Source of the DNA: Pantoea dispersa
Lineage (GTDB): Bacteria > Pseudomonadota > Gammaproteobacteria > Enterobacterales > Enterobacteriaceae
Length of the DNA: 64,000 nucleotides
Assembly (NCBI RefSeq): GCF_014155765.1
Contig: NZ_SCKT01000001.1
Span: forward strand, 930,001-994,000
Direction: 5' to 3'
The notes under the pieces were generated by a model. The model saw only the letters and a list, made by a program, of their open reading frames with translations, did no database searches and had not been told where the DNA came from. Shown here in pieces: positions 17,271 to 25,905 of the stretch. The first letter of the stretch is position 1. Each line of letters opens with the position of its first letter. The translations under genes were made by a program, and so were the position numbers.

Positions 17271-17303
17271 CGCACATGCGGCCTTTGCCTTACCGCATGT
17301 GCG
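17271..17303 (+). terminator. Hairpin after mlrA
   Basis: CGCACATGCGG and CCGCATGTGCG form a perfect 11-bp stem with an 11-base loop, starting five bases after the mlrA stop. The following T run is weak (CGTTATC), so termination strength is uncertain. Confidence 0.55.
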
Positions 17304-17344
17304 CGTTATCATGCCGCACTTCATGACTTTTCTCAGGTTTACCT

Positions 17345-17452
17345 ATGAACTGGAATAAAATTCTCATTGGCACCCTGTTTGCCATCATGGCGATTGGCGG
17401 CATGGGCGGCATGATGTTGGTTGGCTACAGCCTTATTCTGCATACCCACTGA
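17345..17452 (+). CDS. yohO: Small membrane protein YohO
   Basis: A 35-residue single-span membrane protein. It reads [19 protein letters not shown], then [16 protein letters not shown]. The position between mlrA and yehW, the length and the pattern (basic N-terminus, GG-rich hydrophobic span) all match E. coli YohO, a 35-residue small membrane protein of unknown function. Its last 20 bases overlap the end of yehW on the opposite strand. AGGTTTACCT precedes the ATG. Confidence 0.88.
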   Translation: MNWNKILIGTLFAIMAIGGMGGMMLVGYSLILHTH

Positions 17453-18164
17453 GTGCGTGCTGCAACCGCTCCAGCAGCCGGTCGCAGATCAGCGCCAGCA
17501 GCGCCACCAGCAGCGCGCCCTGAATCACATAAGCGGTATTGAAGCCGCTCAGACCGATAATCACCGGCGAACCCAGACTCTCCGCTCCGACGGTTGAGGC
17601 GATGGTCGCGGTGCCGATGTTGATCATCACTGAGGTGCGCACGCCCGCCATAATCACCGGTGCCGCCAGCGCCAGCTCTATCTGCCACAGACGCCGCCAC
17701 GGTCCCATTCCCAGACCGACGGCGATCTCACGGCTGCTGGCCGGAACGCTGTCCAGTCCCGCCAGCGTGCCCTGCAGAATTGGCAACAGCCCATACAAAA
17801 ACAGCGCCATCACCGCCGGCGCAGCGCCAAAGCCCATGACCGGCACGGCAATCGCCAGCACCGCCACCGGCGGAAAGGTCTGACCGGCAGCCGCCAGCGT
17901 CTCCAGCAGCGGGCGGAACGCCCTGCCGCCGTGACGGGTAGCGAAGACCGCACAGCCAACGCCCACCACAATCGCCAGCGCGCTGCCGCTGATCACCAGC
18001 AGCAGATGGGCCAGCGCCAGCTGCCAGAAACTCTCCTGCTGGTACAGCGGACGCTCCAGCTGCGGAAACCAGTGCGCAAACAGCGGCGCACTGTGCGGTA
18101 ACCCCCACAGCAACAGCAGAAATACCCCCAGCAGCCAGTAGAGCGGATCGCGCAGCACTCGCAT
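17433..18164 (-). CDS. yehW: Osmoprotectant-type ABC transporter permease YehW
   Basis: A 243-residue inner-membrane permease of the ProW/OpuCB family. It has several membrane helices and the EAA-like loop [22 protein letters not shown]. Its ATG overlaps the yehX stop by one base (TGATG), so translation is coupled. It is the last gene of osmF-yehY-yehX-yehW. In E. coli the YehZYXW system is a low-affinity glycine-betaine-type importer under sigma-S control. Confidence 0.95.
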   Translation of the reverse strand: MRVLRDPLYWLLGVFLLLLWGLPHSAPLFAHWFPQLERPLYQQESFWQLALAHLLLVISGSALAIVVGVGCAVFATRHGGRAFRPLLETLAAAGQTFPPVAVLAIAVPVMGFGAAPAVMALFLYGLLPILQGTLAGLDSVPASSREIAVGLGMGPWRRLWQIELALAAPVIMAGVRTSVMINIGTATIASTVGAESLGSPVIIGLSGFNTAYVIQGALLVALLALICDRLLERLQHALSGYAE

Positions 18165-19099
18165 CAGCCCGCCTCCTGCTGTCGCAGCAAATCGCTAAAA
18201 TGCAGGACGCCCAGCGGCTGCTGATGCTGATCGACAACCGGTAATTTGTCGGTGCGGCGCGCAATAAACTGCGACAGCGCCTCGCGCAGCGTCAGCCCGG
18301 CGGCGATCGGTTCCGCCTCCAGCCACTCACCGCGCCGCGCCGCACTGCCGGCCCGCCCCAGCGCCAGCAGACGCACGCCCAGCTCGCTGCGGCCAAAGAA
18401 CTGGCGCGCGAAATCACTGGCAGGCTGCGTCAGCAGGTCAATCGGCCGTCCCTGCTGCACAATCTCTCCGCCGTCCATCAGCACCAGCTGATCGGCGAGG
18501 GTTAACGCTTCGTCGATATCGTGCGTCACCAGCACCACGGTGCGCCCCGACAGCTGCTGAATGCGCAGCATCTCCTGCTGCAGCGCCTGCCGGTTGACCG
18601 GATCGAGCGCGCCAAACGGTTCATCCATCAGCAGCAGTTCCGGATCGGCCGCCAGCGCGCGCGCCACGCCAACACGCTGCTGCTGGCCGCCGGAGAGCTG
18701 GTGCGGATAGCGCGACGCTAGCTGACTGTCGAGATTGAGCAGCGCCAGCAGCTCCTCAACCCGTGCGGCAATTTTTTCCCGCGGCCAGCCAAGCAGCGAC
18801 GGCACGGTGGCGATATTTTTGGCCACATTCCAGTGTGGAAACAGGCCGATGGACTGAATGGCATAGCCAATGCGCCGCCGCAGCGCGCGCGCATCCATCT
18901 GCTCGATCGGCTCACCGGCAAAACGGATTTCGCCGCTGTCATGCTCAACCAGCCGGTTAATCATCTTCAGCGTAGTGGATTTACCCGAGCCGGACGTGCC
19001 GATCAGCACGGTAAAACTGCCCTTCTCAATCTTTAGCGACAGGTTGCGAATCGCCTCTTTACCGGCGAACGCTTTGCTCACCTGATGAAATTCAATCAT
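18164..19099 (-). CDS. yehX: Osmoprotectant-type ABC transporter ATP-binding protein YehX
   Basis: A 311-residue ATPase. Walker A is GTSGSGKST, the signature LSGGQQQR, Walker B LLLMDEP, and the H-loop VLVTHD. A CBS-type segment (about residues 245-305, [20 protein letters not shown]) follows, as in other quaternary-amine transporters. The start at 19099 lies eight bases inside the end of yehY. The upstream extension to 19141 is only yehY read in another frame. Confidence 0.95.
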   Translation of the reverse strand: MIEFHQVSKAFAGKEAIRNLSLKIEKGSFTVLIGTSGSGKSTTLKMINRLVEHDSGEIRFAGEPIEQMDARALRRRIGYAIQSIGLFPHWNVAKNIATVPSLLGWPREKIAARVEELLALLNLDSQLASRYPHQLSGGQQQRVGVARALAADPELLLMDEPFGALDPVNRQALQQEMLRIQQLSGRTVVLVTHDIDEALTLADQLVLMDGGEIVQQGRPIDLLTQPASDFARQFFGRSELGVRLLALGRAGSAARRGEWLEAEPIAAGLTLREALSQFIARRTDKLPVVDQHQQPLGVLHFSDLLRQQEAG

Positions 19100-20258
19100 G
19101 TCCTCTCTCCAGCAGCGCCGACAGCAATCGCAGCAGCGCATCGAATATCACCGCCAGCGCCACCACCGGAATCACGCCCAGCAGCACCAGATCCAGCGCG
19201 CTGCTCAGCAGTCCCTGAAACACAATGGCGCCGAAGCCGCCGGCCCCAATCAGTGCGGCGACCACCGCCAGCCCGACGGTTTGCACCACCACCACGCGCA
19301 GTCCGGAGAGCCACACCGGCAGCGCCAGCGGCAGCTCGGCGTGCCAGAACTGCTGCCAGCCGCTCATGCCCATGCCGCGCGCGGTTTCACGCACCTCCTG
19401 CGGCACCTGCTGCAGCCCCGCGACCACGCTGCGCACCAGCGGCAGCAGTGCATACAGCACCAGCGCAATCAGCGCCGGCGCGACGCCAATCCCGCTGATA
19501 CCGAGGCGCGCCAGCAGCGGAAAATGCGCCGCCAGCCCGGCCAGCGGTGCAATCAGCAGGCCAAACAACGCCACAGACGGCACGGTCTGGATCAGATTCA
19601 GCACGCTGAAGGCGGCATGTTGCCAGCGGGCACGACGCGCGATGGCAAGTCCCAGCGGCAGACCAATCAGCAAGGTGGGCAGCAGCGTGCCGCCCAGCAG
19701 CAGCAGATGCTGGCTGAACGCGGCGTTAAAGACGGCGGTGCGATTGCTGTACTCTTTCAGCAGCGACAGCGCGTCCAGCTGACCACTCAGCAGCAGTATC
19801 AGCGGCGGCAGCCACAGTTGCAGATTAAGCAGAATACGCAGCGGCGTCTGCTGGCTAAGCTGGCGAATCGCTTCGGCGGCCAGCAGCAGCGCTAATCCTG
19901 CCGCACACCATAGGCCGCTGCCCAGCGCGGTGCGCGCCAGCGGGCTGCCGCTGCGGGCCAGCTCACTGGCGGCGTGGCCGCCGATGCCAATCAGCAGGGC
20001 GAACAGTAGCTCCGCGCCCAGCAGCTGCGCCAGCGCCGCGCCGCGTCCCGGCGGCCACCATAATCCCAGCCATAGCCATAACAGCGGCAGCAACAGCAGC
20101 CAGCCCGCCGTTACCTGCCAAAGCATCAGCGGCTGTCCGGAGACCAGCCGGTTAGCCGCGTAGCTCAGCAGCGGTAGCGCTCCCAGCGCCAGCGTGATCA
20201 GTAGCGTCAGCACCAGCAGCACCGGCTGCTGGCGCGGTCGGTTTATCCGTGACAGCAC
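19092..20258 (-). CDS. yehY: Osmoprotectant-type ABC transporter permease YehY
   Basis: A 388-residue permease with a GTG start, three bases after the osmF stop. The N-terminal half holds extra membrane helices. The C-terminal half is the OpuCB-like core with the loop ETARGMGMSGWQQFWHAELPLALP. E. coli YehY has the same two-part build. It overlaps yehX by eight bases. Confidence 0.94.
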   Translation of the reverse strand: MLSRINRPRQQPVLLVLTLLITLALGALPLLSYAANRLVSGQPLMLWQVTAGWLLLLPLLWLWLGLWWPPGRGAALAQLLGAELLFALLIGIGGHAASELARSGSPLARTALGSGLWCAAGLALLLAAEAIRQLSQQTPLRILLNLQLWLPPLILLLSGQLDALSLLKEYSNRTAVFNAAFSQHLLLLGGTLLPTLLIGLPLGLAIARRARWQHAAFSVLNLIQTVPSVALFGLLIAPLAGLAAHFPLLARLGISGIGVAPALIALVLYALLPLVRSVVAGLQQVPQEVRETARGMGMSGWQQFWHAELPLALPVWLSGLRVVVVQTVGLAVVAALIGAGGFGAIVFQGLLSSALDLVLLGVIPVVALAVIFDALLRLLSALLERGHD

Positions 20259-20261
20259 CGC

Positions 20262-21170
20262 TTACAGCAACTTATTCTGCTGCAGCCACTGCTGCGCCAC
20301 CTGGCTGGCGTCCTGACCGTCAACGGCGATTTGCGCGTTGAGCTGCTGCAGGGTTTTCTCATCCAGCTTGCTGAATACCGGCTGCAGCCAGTCGGCAATC
20401 TGCGGGTACTGTTGCAGCACGCTGGCGCGGATCACCGGCGCGGGCGCGTAAATCGGCTGTACGCCCTTCGGGTCGCTCAGGGTTTGCAGGCCGAGCGCCG
20501 CGACCGGGCCGTCGGTACCGTAAGCCATCGCCGCATTGACGCCGGACGTTTGCTGGGCGGCCGCTTTGATGGTAACAGCGGTGTCCCCGCCGGCCAGCGA
20601 CAGCAGCTGTGACTGGCCCAGCTTGAAGTTGTAGGCTTTCTCAAACGCCGGCAGCGCATCGCTGCGCTCGATGAACTCCGCCGACGCCGCCAGCTTAAAG
20701 GTGCCGCCTTTTTTCAGGTAAGTGCTGAGATCGTCAAGGGATTTCAGGTTATTCTGCTGCGCGACATCGCCGCGCACCGCAATGGTCCAGGTGTTGTTAG
20801 CCGGTGCTGGCGTCAGCCACACCAGATGATTTTTCTCTGCATCGAGCTTTTTCACCTTCTCATAGCCCTGCTGCGCGTTTTTCCACGCCGCGTCCTTCTC
20901 ATCATTGAAGAAGAACGCCCCGTTGCCGGTATATTCCGGATAGATATCCAGCTCACCGGCGGTGATTGCGCCGCGCACCACCTGCGTGGTACCGAGCTGG
21001 ATTTTATTCACGGTTTTTACCCCATGCTGGTTCAGCACCTGCAGAATGATGTTGCCGAGCAGCGAACCTTCAGTATCAATCTTGGAACCTACCTTGACCG
21101 GGTCCGCTGCCTGCACGGCCCCGACACTCATCGCGAATGCGATCATCCCCAATAAACCCTGCTTAATCAT
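20262..21170 (-). CDS. osmF: Osmoprotectant-type ABC transporter binding protein OsmF (YehZ)
   Basis: A 302-residue periplasmic binding protein of the OpuAC/ProX type. The signal peptide ends at about AVQAADP, and the mature part begins VKVGSKIDTEGSLLGNI. It is the first gene of the operon, with GAGGAAA before its ATG. A good sigma-S-type -10 element lies about 37 bases upstream (21207-21217), which agrees with the stationary-phase and osmotic control known for E. coli osmF. Confidence 0.95.
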   Translation of the reverse strand: MIKQGLLGMIAFAMSVGAVQAADPVKVGSKIDTEGSLLGNIILQVLNQHGVKTVNKIQLGTTQVVRGAITAGELDIYPEYTGNGAFFFNDEKDAAWKNAQQGYEKVKKLDAEKNHLVWLTPAPANNTWTIAVRGDVAQQNNLKSLDDLSTYLKKGGTFKLAASAEFIERSDALPAFEKAYNFKLGQSQLLSLAGGDTAVTIKAAAQQTSGVNAAMAYGTDGPVAALGLQTLSDPKGVQPIYAPAPVIRASVLQQYPQIADWLQPVFSKLDEKTLQQLNAQIAVDGQDASQVAQQWLQQNKLL

Positions 21171-21206
21171 GGCGCTTTCCTCAGCATTATTTTCTTTCAG
21201 TGATTA

Positions 21207-21217
21207 TCAAGCGTAGC
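21207..21217 (-). promoter_or_regulatory. Probable sigma-S -10 element of osmF
   Basis: On the minus strand the sequence is GCTACGCTTGA, close to the sigma-S consensus KCTAYRCTTAA. The predicted transcript would start about 30 bases before the osmF ATG. E. coli osmF (yehZ) depends on RpoS. Confidence 0.6.
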
Positions 21218-21387
21218 CTGGCGAAACGGGATGGGTGCGGTCAAGCGGCGCAATTCGTTCTTTTTCTGCTATCCGTTGCCGGTTTTATAGAACGCTTTGG
21301 TTGCACTTATAACCAAATCGAATTTTTCACATCCGTGGCGCGGCTTATGCTCATAGCCCCACTCTTTACAATAAATCACACAACATC

Positions 21388-22854
21388 ATGTCTGACTTAA
21401 CCTCTTCGGCGCACGTGGCGCTGGCAGGGAATACGCCGCAGGGCGAGACGCAGTGGATTCGCAGCGCGGCCGACGTGACGCGGCTGGTCAATAGCAGTAA
21501 CGCCTCGCGCAGCAATGCGCGCATCGTCATCGCCATTGCGCTGGGCGGGGTTTTTCTCGATGCCTACGATCTCGGTGCGCTGGCCTTCGGTATTAAAGAT
21601 GTCACGCGCGAATTCAATCTGACGCCCGCCGGCACTGGCATGGTGGCGTCGGCTATCACCTTTGGCGCGATTGTTGGCGCGCTGATCGGTGGCTATCTCA
21701 CCGATAAAATTGGCCGCTATCGGGTCTTTATGGCCGATATGTTCTTTTTCGTGGTGGCGGCACTGGCCTGTGCCTTTGCGCCGAACGAGTACGTGCTGGC
21801 GGCGGCGCGCTTTGTAATGGGGCTCGGCGTCGGCATCGATCTGCCGGTGGCGATGGCGTTTCTGGCGGAGTTTTCCCGACTGCGCGGTCAGGGCAATAAG
21901 GCCGCCAGCGTCGCGATGTGGTGTCCCACCTGGTACGCGGCGATCAGCATCTCCTATCTGCTGGTGCTGCTGCTGTATGCGGTGCTGCCAGAGAGCCATA
22001 CTGACTGGCTGTGGCGGCTAATCCTCGGCTTTGGCGCGGTACCGGCGCTGTTGATCATCGCCATCCGCAGCCGTTACATGAGCGAATCACCGATCTGGGC
22101 GGCAAATCAGGGCAACCTGCAGGGCGCAGCGGCAATCCTGCGGCGGTCATATAACATCAACGCGGAGGTCGCGCAGGATGCCGAGCTCACTGCCGCACAG
22201 CCAGTACGTAAAGCCAGCTGGCGCAACTACGGCGCGCTGCTGCAGGGCGTTTACCGCCGCCGTACGCTGCTGGCAACGATAACCTCGATTGCCTCGTCGT
22301 TCGCCTATAACGCCGTGGCCTTTGGCCTGCCGGTGATCATCTCCAGCTTCCTCGCGCAGTCGATGCTGACCACCATTCTGGTCTCGCTGGCGCTTAACCT
22401 GCTGTTTGCCTTTGTCGGGGGGCTACTGGCGGTACGGCTGGTGCCGCGACTGGGCGCGTGGAAGATGTCGGTGGCCGGTTACGCCTGCCAGTGTGCGGCG
22501 CTGCTGGGCCTGGCGCTGATTGGTCGCCCGGCCGGCGGCGAGCAAGCGGCCCTGGCGATTGCCATGCTGGCACTGTTCCTGTTCGGTCAGGGGTTTGGTC
22601 CGGGTTCGCACACCATGACCTTTGCCTCGCTGAGCTATCCGGCTTCGCTGCGTGGCGTGGGCGTCGGCTTTAACCAGACGCTGATGCGCGCCAGTTCGAC
22701 GGTATCCCTGTTTGTGTTTCCGCTGCTGGTGGCGGCGTTCGGCACCGGCGTGTTCTGGGTGATCCTGCTCGCACCGCTGGCTGGATTACTGGCGCTGCTG
22801 GCGATTCGCTGGGAACCGTCAGGCTATGACGTCGATGCGGAAGATTTTCAGTAA
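21388..22854 (+). CDS. MFS transporter, metabolite:proton symporter type
   Basis: A 488-residue major facilitator with 12 predicted membrane spans. The A-loop motif GGYLTDKIGRYRV follows span 2, and RFVMGLGVGIDLPVAMAFLAEFS lies in spans 4-5, as in the sugar and aromatic-acid branches. A 45-residue hydrophilic N-terminus precedes span 1. There is no clear Shine-Dalgarno site at this ATG. It is divergent from osmF and has no partner enzyme, so the substrate cannot be named. Confidence 0.85.
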   Translation: MSDLTSSAHVALAGNTPQGETQWIRSAADVTRLVNSSNASRSNARIVIAIALGGVFLDAYDLGALAFGIKDVTREFNLTPAGTGMVASAITFGAIVGALIGGYLTDKIGRYRVFMADMFFFVVAALACAFAPNEYVLAAARFVMGLGVGIDLPVAMAFLAEFSRLRGQGNKAASVAMWCPTWYAAISISYLLVLLLYAVLPESHTDWLWRLILGFGAVPALLIIAIRSRYMSESPIWAANQGNLQGAAAILRRSYNINAEVAQDAELTAAQPVRKASWRNYGALLQGVYRRRTLLATITSIASSFAYNAVAFGLPVIISSFLAQSMLTTILVSLALNLLFAFVGGLLAVRLVPRLGAWKMSVAGYACQCAALLGLALIGRPAGGEQAALAIAMLALFLFGQGFGPGSHTMTFASLSYPASLRGVGVGFNQTLMRASSTVSLFVFPLLVAAFGTGVFWVILLAPLAGLLALLAIRWEPSGYDVDAEDFQ

Positions 22855-22860
22855 GCGGAT

Positions 22861-22882
22861 AACGCCTCAGCGATGAGGCGTT
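22861..22882. terminator. Hairpin between the MFS gene and idi
   Basis: AACGCCTC-AGCGAT-GAGGCGTT is a perfect 8-bp stem with a 6-base loop between two convergent genes. It has AA on one side and TT on the other and could end both transcripts. Confidence 0.55.
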
Positions 22883-22885
22883 GGC

Positions 22886-23419
22886 TCAGGCGGTGAGGCG
22901 GAAATCGCCCAGCGTGTTGGGGATGCGCGGGAATGTGTGCAGGAACCACGGCGTGAATTTTGCCGGATTGTCGCGCATCTCCTGCTGAATCTGGTCGACT
23001 GAACGGTAACACCAGTCGTCAGCCTCATCAAGGTTGAGCACCGGCACTTCGTCACTGATGGCGAAAAACACGTGACCGTACTCATGTTCGATCAGACCGT
23101 TGCTGAGCGGCAGGTTATAGCTCAGTTCAAACACCGGCGTTAACGCCAGATCCAGTCCCATCTCTTCACGCAGGCGGCGCTCAGCCGCATCGCGCGTCGG
23201 CTCCTGCGGGTAGGGATGGCTGCAGCAGGTATTGCTCCACAAACCGCCGCAGTGATACTTGCTTTGCGCACGGCGCTGCAGCAATAGTTCATGGCGCGAA
23301 TTGAACACGTAAACCGTTACCGCACGATGCAGCAATCCTTTCTCATGCACTTCCAGCTTTTCCATCTTGCCGGTGGGACGATCGAGGTGGTCAACGAGGA
23401 TAACTTCAATGGCGGGCAT
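22886..23419 (-). CDS. idi: Isopentenyl-diphosphate delta-isomerase, type I
   Basis: A 177-residue Nudix-fold isomerase that interconverts isopentenyl and dimethylallyl diphosphate. Visible landmarks are LWSNTCCSHPYP with the active-site cysteine, the Nudix-like helix AAERRLREEMGL, and IEHEYGHVFFA with the catalytic glutamate. The ATG at 23419 follows AAGGAG. The upstream frame to 23491 is not conserved. A 16-bp palindrome lies 26 bases before the start. It stands alone, not in a carotenoid cluster, which suggests a general isoprenoid role. Confidence 0.95.
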   Translation of the reverse strand: MPAIEVILVDHLDRPTGKMEKLEVHEKGLLHRAVTVYVFNSRHELLLQRRAQSKYHCGGLWSNTCCSHPYPQEPTRDAAERRLREEMGLDLALTPVFELSYNLPLSNGLIEHEYGHVFFAISDEVPVLNLDEADDWCYRSVDQIQQEMRDNPAKFTPWFLHTFPRIPNTLGDFRLTA

Positions 23420-23444
23420 GACAACTCCTTCGGAAAAATCCCCA

Positions 23445-23460
23445 CTATTGTACACAATAG
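23445..23460 (-). promoter_or_regulatory. Palindrome overlapping the idi promoter
   Basis: CTATTGT-AC-ACAATAG is a 7-bp inverted repeat with a 2-base centre. On the minus strand it contains TACAAT with a preceding TG, a plausible extended -10 element, so a bound protein would block idi transcription. The ATTGTACA part also occurs in the paired palindromes before mlrA. Confidence 0.45.
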
Positions 23461-23569
23461 CGGAAGCAGCAGCGGAGAAAATCGCGCACATTCCGTGCGC
23501 TGGCGCGATAAGCAGTAAGCTTAGCAGCCAGCAGATAATTCAGCAGAAAAAGGTGGGGAAAAGCGTGAC

Positions 23570-23592
23570 AGCGGCGCAAAAAACGCGCCGCT
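23570..23592 (-). terminator. Hairpin after the chemoreceptor gene
   Basis: On the minus strand AGCGGCGC, a 7-base loop rich in T, then GCGCCGCT form a perfect 8-bp stem about 20 bases after the chemoreceptor stop, with a short CTTTTC tract further on. Confidence 0.5.
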
Positions 23593-23612
23593 GTGCGCTC
23601 TGACGGGATGAA

Positions 23613-25508
23613 TTACAGTTTGAAGCCGTGCACCACCTGCTCAAGCTGCACGCTCTGCTCTTCCATGGCGCGCGCCGCTGCCGAGACCTGCTCCACCAGC
23701 GCCGCGTTCTGCTGGGTGCTGCCGTCGAGCTGGGTAATCGCCACGTTCACCTGTTCGATCCCCATGCTCTGCTCGCGGCTGGCGGACATGATTTCGCTCA
23801 TCAGCGTTGTGACGCTGCTGACGCCCTGCATCAGCTCGTCCATGGTTTGTCCGGCCTGCTCCACCAGCTGGCTGCCGGTGTCGATATTGGCCACCGACTC
23901 CTCAATCAGCTTCTTGATTTCGCGCGCGGAGTTGGCGGAACGCTGCGCCAGATTGCGTACCTCCGAAGCCACCACGGCAAACCCGCGGCCCTGTTCACCG
24001 GCGCGTGCCGCTTCTACCGCCGCGTTGAGCGCCAGAATGTTGGTCTGGAAAGCGATGCTGTCGATCACGCTGATGATATCCACCACCTTACGCGAGGAGT
24101 GATGGATTTCGCCCATGGTGCTGACCACCTGACGCACCACTTCACTGCCGCGCGCCGCCACCTGAGACGCGCCATCTGCCAGCTGGTTGGCGTGCGTGGC
24201 GTTGTCGGCGTTCTGACGCACCGTGCCGGTCAGCTCTTCCATCGACGCGGCGGTTTGCACAATGGAACTCGCCTGCGATTCCGTCCGCGCCGAGAGATCG
24301 GCGTTGCCGCTGGCGATTTCGCGTGAAGCTGCGGTAATCGCCAGTGCGCTGTCGCCCACCTGGCGCATCAGCCCCTGCAAATGGGCGATGAACTGGTTAA
24401 AGCTTTGCGCCACGGCGTTGAACTCCGGGCTATTGCTGGCTGGCAGACGCTGCGTCAGATCTGCGCCACCGGTCGACAGCGCTTCGATGTTTTGATGCAG
24501 CAGATTCAGGCGTTTCATCATCGCGCGGACAAAGCCAAGCAGCACCAGCAGCAGCAGAATCGCCAGCGGGATCTGGACCAGGCCGAGACGGGTCAGCATG
24601 CTGTGCGTCTGCGCATCCAGCAGCGCGGACGGCACGTCGCTGGCCAGATACCACGGGCTGCCGGGAATGGCCTGCAGGAACAGCGTGTGCTCGCCATCTT
24701 CTCCGCTGAAGGTGGTTTGCGACGGCTGAGAACCGGCCTGTGCCAGCAGCCCTTTCAGCGCCGCCGCCATTGGCAGTTGGGTATCAGCCAGATTTTCCAG
24801 CTTCGGCGTCCCCTCCAGCAACGCGGCATTGCCGACCACTTTGCCGTCCGCTTCGACAATCAGTACGCGGCCATGAATCGCCTCACCCATCTGCTGCGCC
24901 AGCTGGTTGAAAAAGCCGAGCGTGACGTCAATAGTTGAGACGCCCCACACAGTGCCGTTACGGTAAATCGCCATGGCGCAGTTGGTGCGCGGCTGCGGGC
25001 TGGCGGCATCCTGATAAGCCTTCGCCCACGCGCACTGGCCTTTTTCTGCGGCCATGCCATCTTTGTACCACGGCTGCTCCCAGTATTTGTCGGCAGCATC
25101 GGAGTTCCAGTAGGTGTTGACCTGCAGCTGGTTGCTGGCGTTACGCGCAAAGAACGAGCTGTCTTTCTCTTTCGCCGGATCGCGCCGGTTGGGTAACGGC
25201 CAGATACCGCCGCCGAACACGTTGCTGTCCTGATACTGGTTAACCAGCGCCGGCAGCAGCGTATCAATGGCGGCGCTGTCCATCACGCCCGCCGCTTCGG
25301 TAATGGCACGCTGCTGCGCCTGCACGCGGTTCATCTGCTCGACGATACGTCCGGCGAGACCATCCACCTCATAGCGCACCAGCCGGCTTTCGTTCTGGCT
25401 AAGCTGCGGTGCGATGAACTGGTTAATCACCAGGACGGTGACCAGCATAAGAACAACGAAGAATGCGACTAAGGTCGCGGTAAAACGGGATTGTGTGGTT
25501 TTTAACAT
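23613..25508 (-). CDS. Methyl-accepting chemotaxis protein with periplasmic Cache-type sensor
   Basis: A 631-residue chemoreceptor. The first membrane helix is at about residues 9-30 (LVAFFVVLMLVTVLVINQF), followed by a periplasmic sensor of about 260 residues with Cache-like features (GGGIWPLPNRRDP, WGVSTIDVTLGFF, GSPWYLASDVP). A second helix near 305-325, a HAMP segment and the signalling domain follow, with the hairpin tip NILALNAAVEAARAGEQGRG. There is no C-terminal NWETF-like pentapeptide, so it probably needs other receptors for adaptation. TAAGGG precedes the ATG. A near-perfect sigma-28 promoter lies 43-69 bases upstream, so it belongs to the late flagellar regulon. The ligand is unknown. 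Confidence 0.94.
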   Translation of the reverse strand: MLKTTQSRFTATLVAFFVVLMLVTVLVINQFIAPQLSQNESRLVRYEVDGLAGRIVEQMNRVQAQQRAITEAAGVMDSAAIDTLLPALVNQYQDSNVFGGGIWPLPNRRDPAKEKDSSFFARNASNQLQVNTYWNSDAADKYWEQPWYKDGMAAEKGQCAWAKAYQDAASPQPRTNCAMAIYRNGTVWGVSTIDVTLGFFNQLAQQMGEAIHGRVLIVEADGKVVGNAALLEGTPKLENLADTQLPMAAALKGLLAQAGSQPSQTTFSGEDGEHTLFLQAIPGSPWYLASDVPSALLDAQTHSMLTRLGLVQIPLAILLLLVLLGFVRAMMKRLNLLHQNIEALSTGGADLTQRLPASNSPEFNAVAQSFNQFIAHLQGLMRQVGDSALAITAASREIASGNADLSARTESQASSIVQTAASMEELTGTVRQNADNATHANQLADGASQVAARGSEVVRQVVSTMGEIHHSSRKVVDIISVIDSIAFQTNILALNAAVEAARAGEQGRGFAVVASEVRNLAQRSANSAREIKKLIEESVANIDTGSQLVEQAGQTMDELMQGVSSVTTLMSEIMSASREQSMGIEQVNVAITQLDGSTQQNAALVEQVSAAARAMEEQSVQLEQVVHGFKL

Positions 25509-25550
25509 CGGTGTGCCCTTACCCTGGTGTGGCGAGTTGCCTGATCGAGG

Positions 25551-25577
25551 TTAACGGCTTGTTACAGAAGAACTTGA
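25551..25577 (-). promoter_or_regulatory. Sigma-28 (FliA) promoter of the chemoreceptor gene
   Basis: On the minus strand TCAAGTTC, an exact 11-base spacer, then GCCGTTAA match the FliA consensus TAAAGTTT-N11-GCCGATAA at 13 of 16 positions. The start point would be about 35 bases before the ATG. Confidence 0.82.
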
Positions 25578-25905
25578 GGTGCGCCAGATCACAAAATGGT
25601 TAACTGATTGAATAGCGTGATCATAAGAGCGCTTATTGTCACCGGCCTTACCCTGCCCCCTTTCTGACCGCTCTGGTGTTAACTTCCGTGCCAGTCGCTA
25701 CGCCGGGCTTTCAGCCTTCAGTTCGCCGTCCGGAAGCGTCCTGAAAGGGAATTTGGCGCAAGCGCTGGTTCCGTTGAGTTGTGCTAACAGCGGACGTAAT
25801 CGCCCCACGTATAGTGCATTTCTAAGCTGCCCACGCACAGAGACTAAAAATTTGCTGCAGGATGCCGATACCTGAACTTCTTAATCAATATATGAAGGAC
25901 CATAT
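25578..25905. other. Gene-free gap between the chemoreceptor and the AT-rich pair
   Basis: About 330 bases upstream of the gene at 25906. I find no RNA gene or conserved small protein here. A 79-codon open frame (25636-25875) has no ribosome site and an ordinary non-coding composition. GAAGGA near 25890-25895 is the ribosome site of the next gene. A promoter for that gene probably lies in the last 100 bases, but I cannot place it. Confidence 0.4.

Noticed and set aside
19098-19895. A 265-codon + strand frame rich in Gln/His/Arg inside yehY
   Set aside because: Antisense of a membrane-protein gene. Low-complexity Gln runs come from complementary Leu codons.
25636-25875. A 79-codon frame in the gap before the AT-rich pair
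   Set aside because: No ribosome site, no recognisable family; its Ser/Pro-rich composition looks non-coding.
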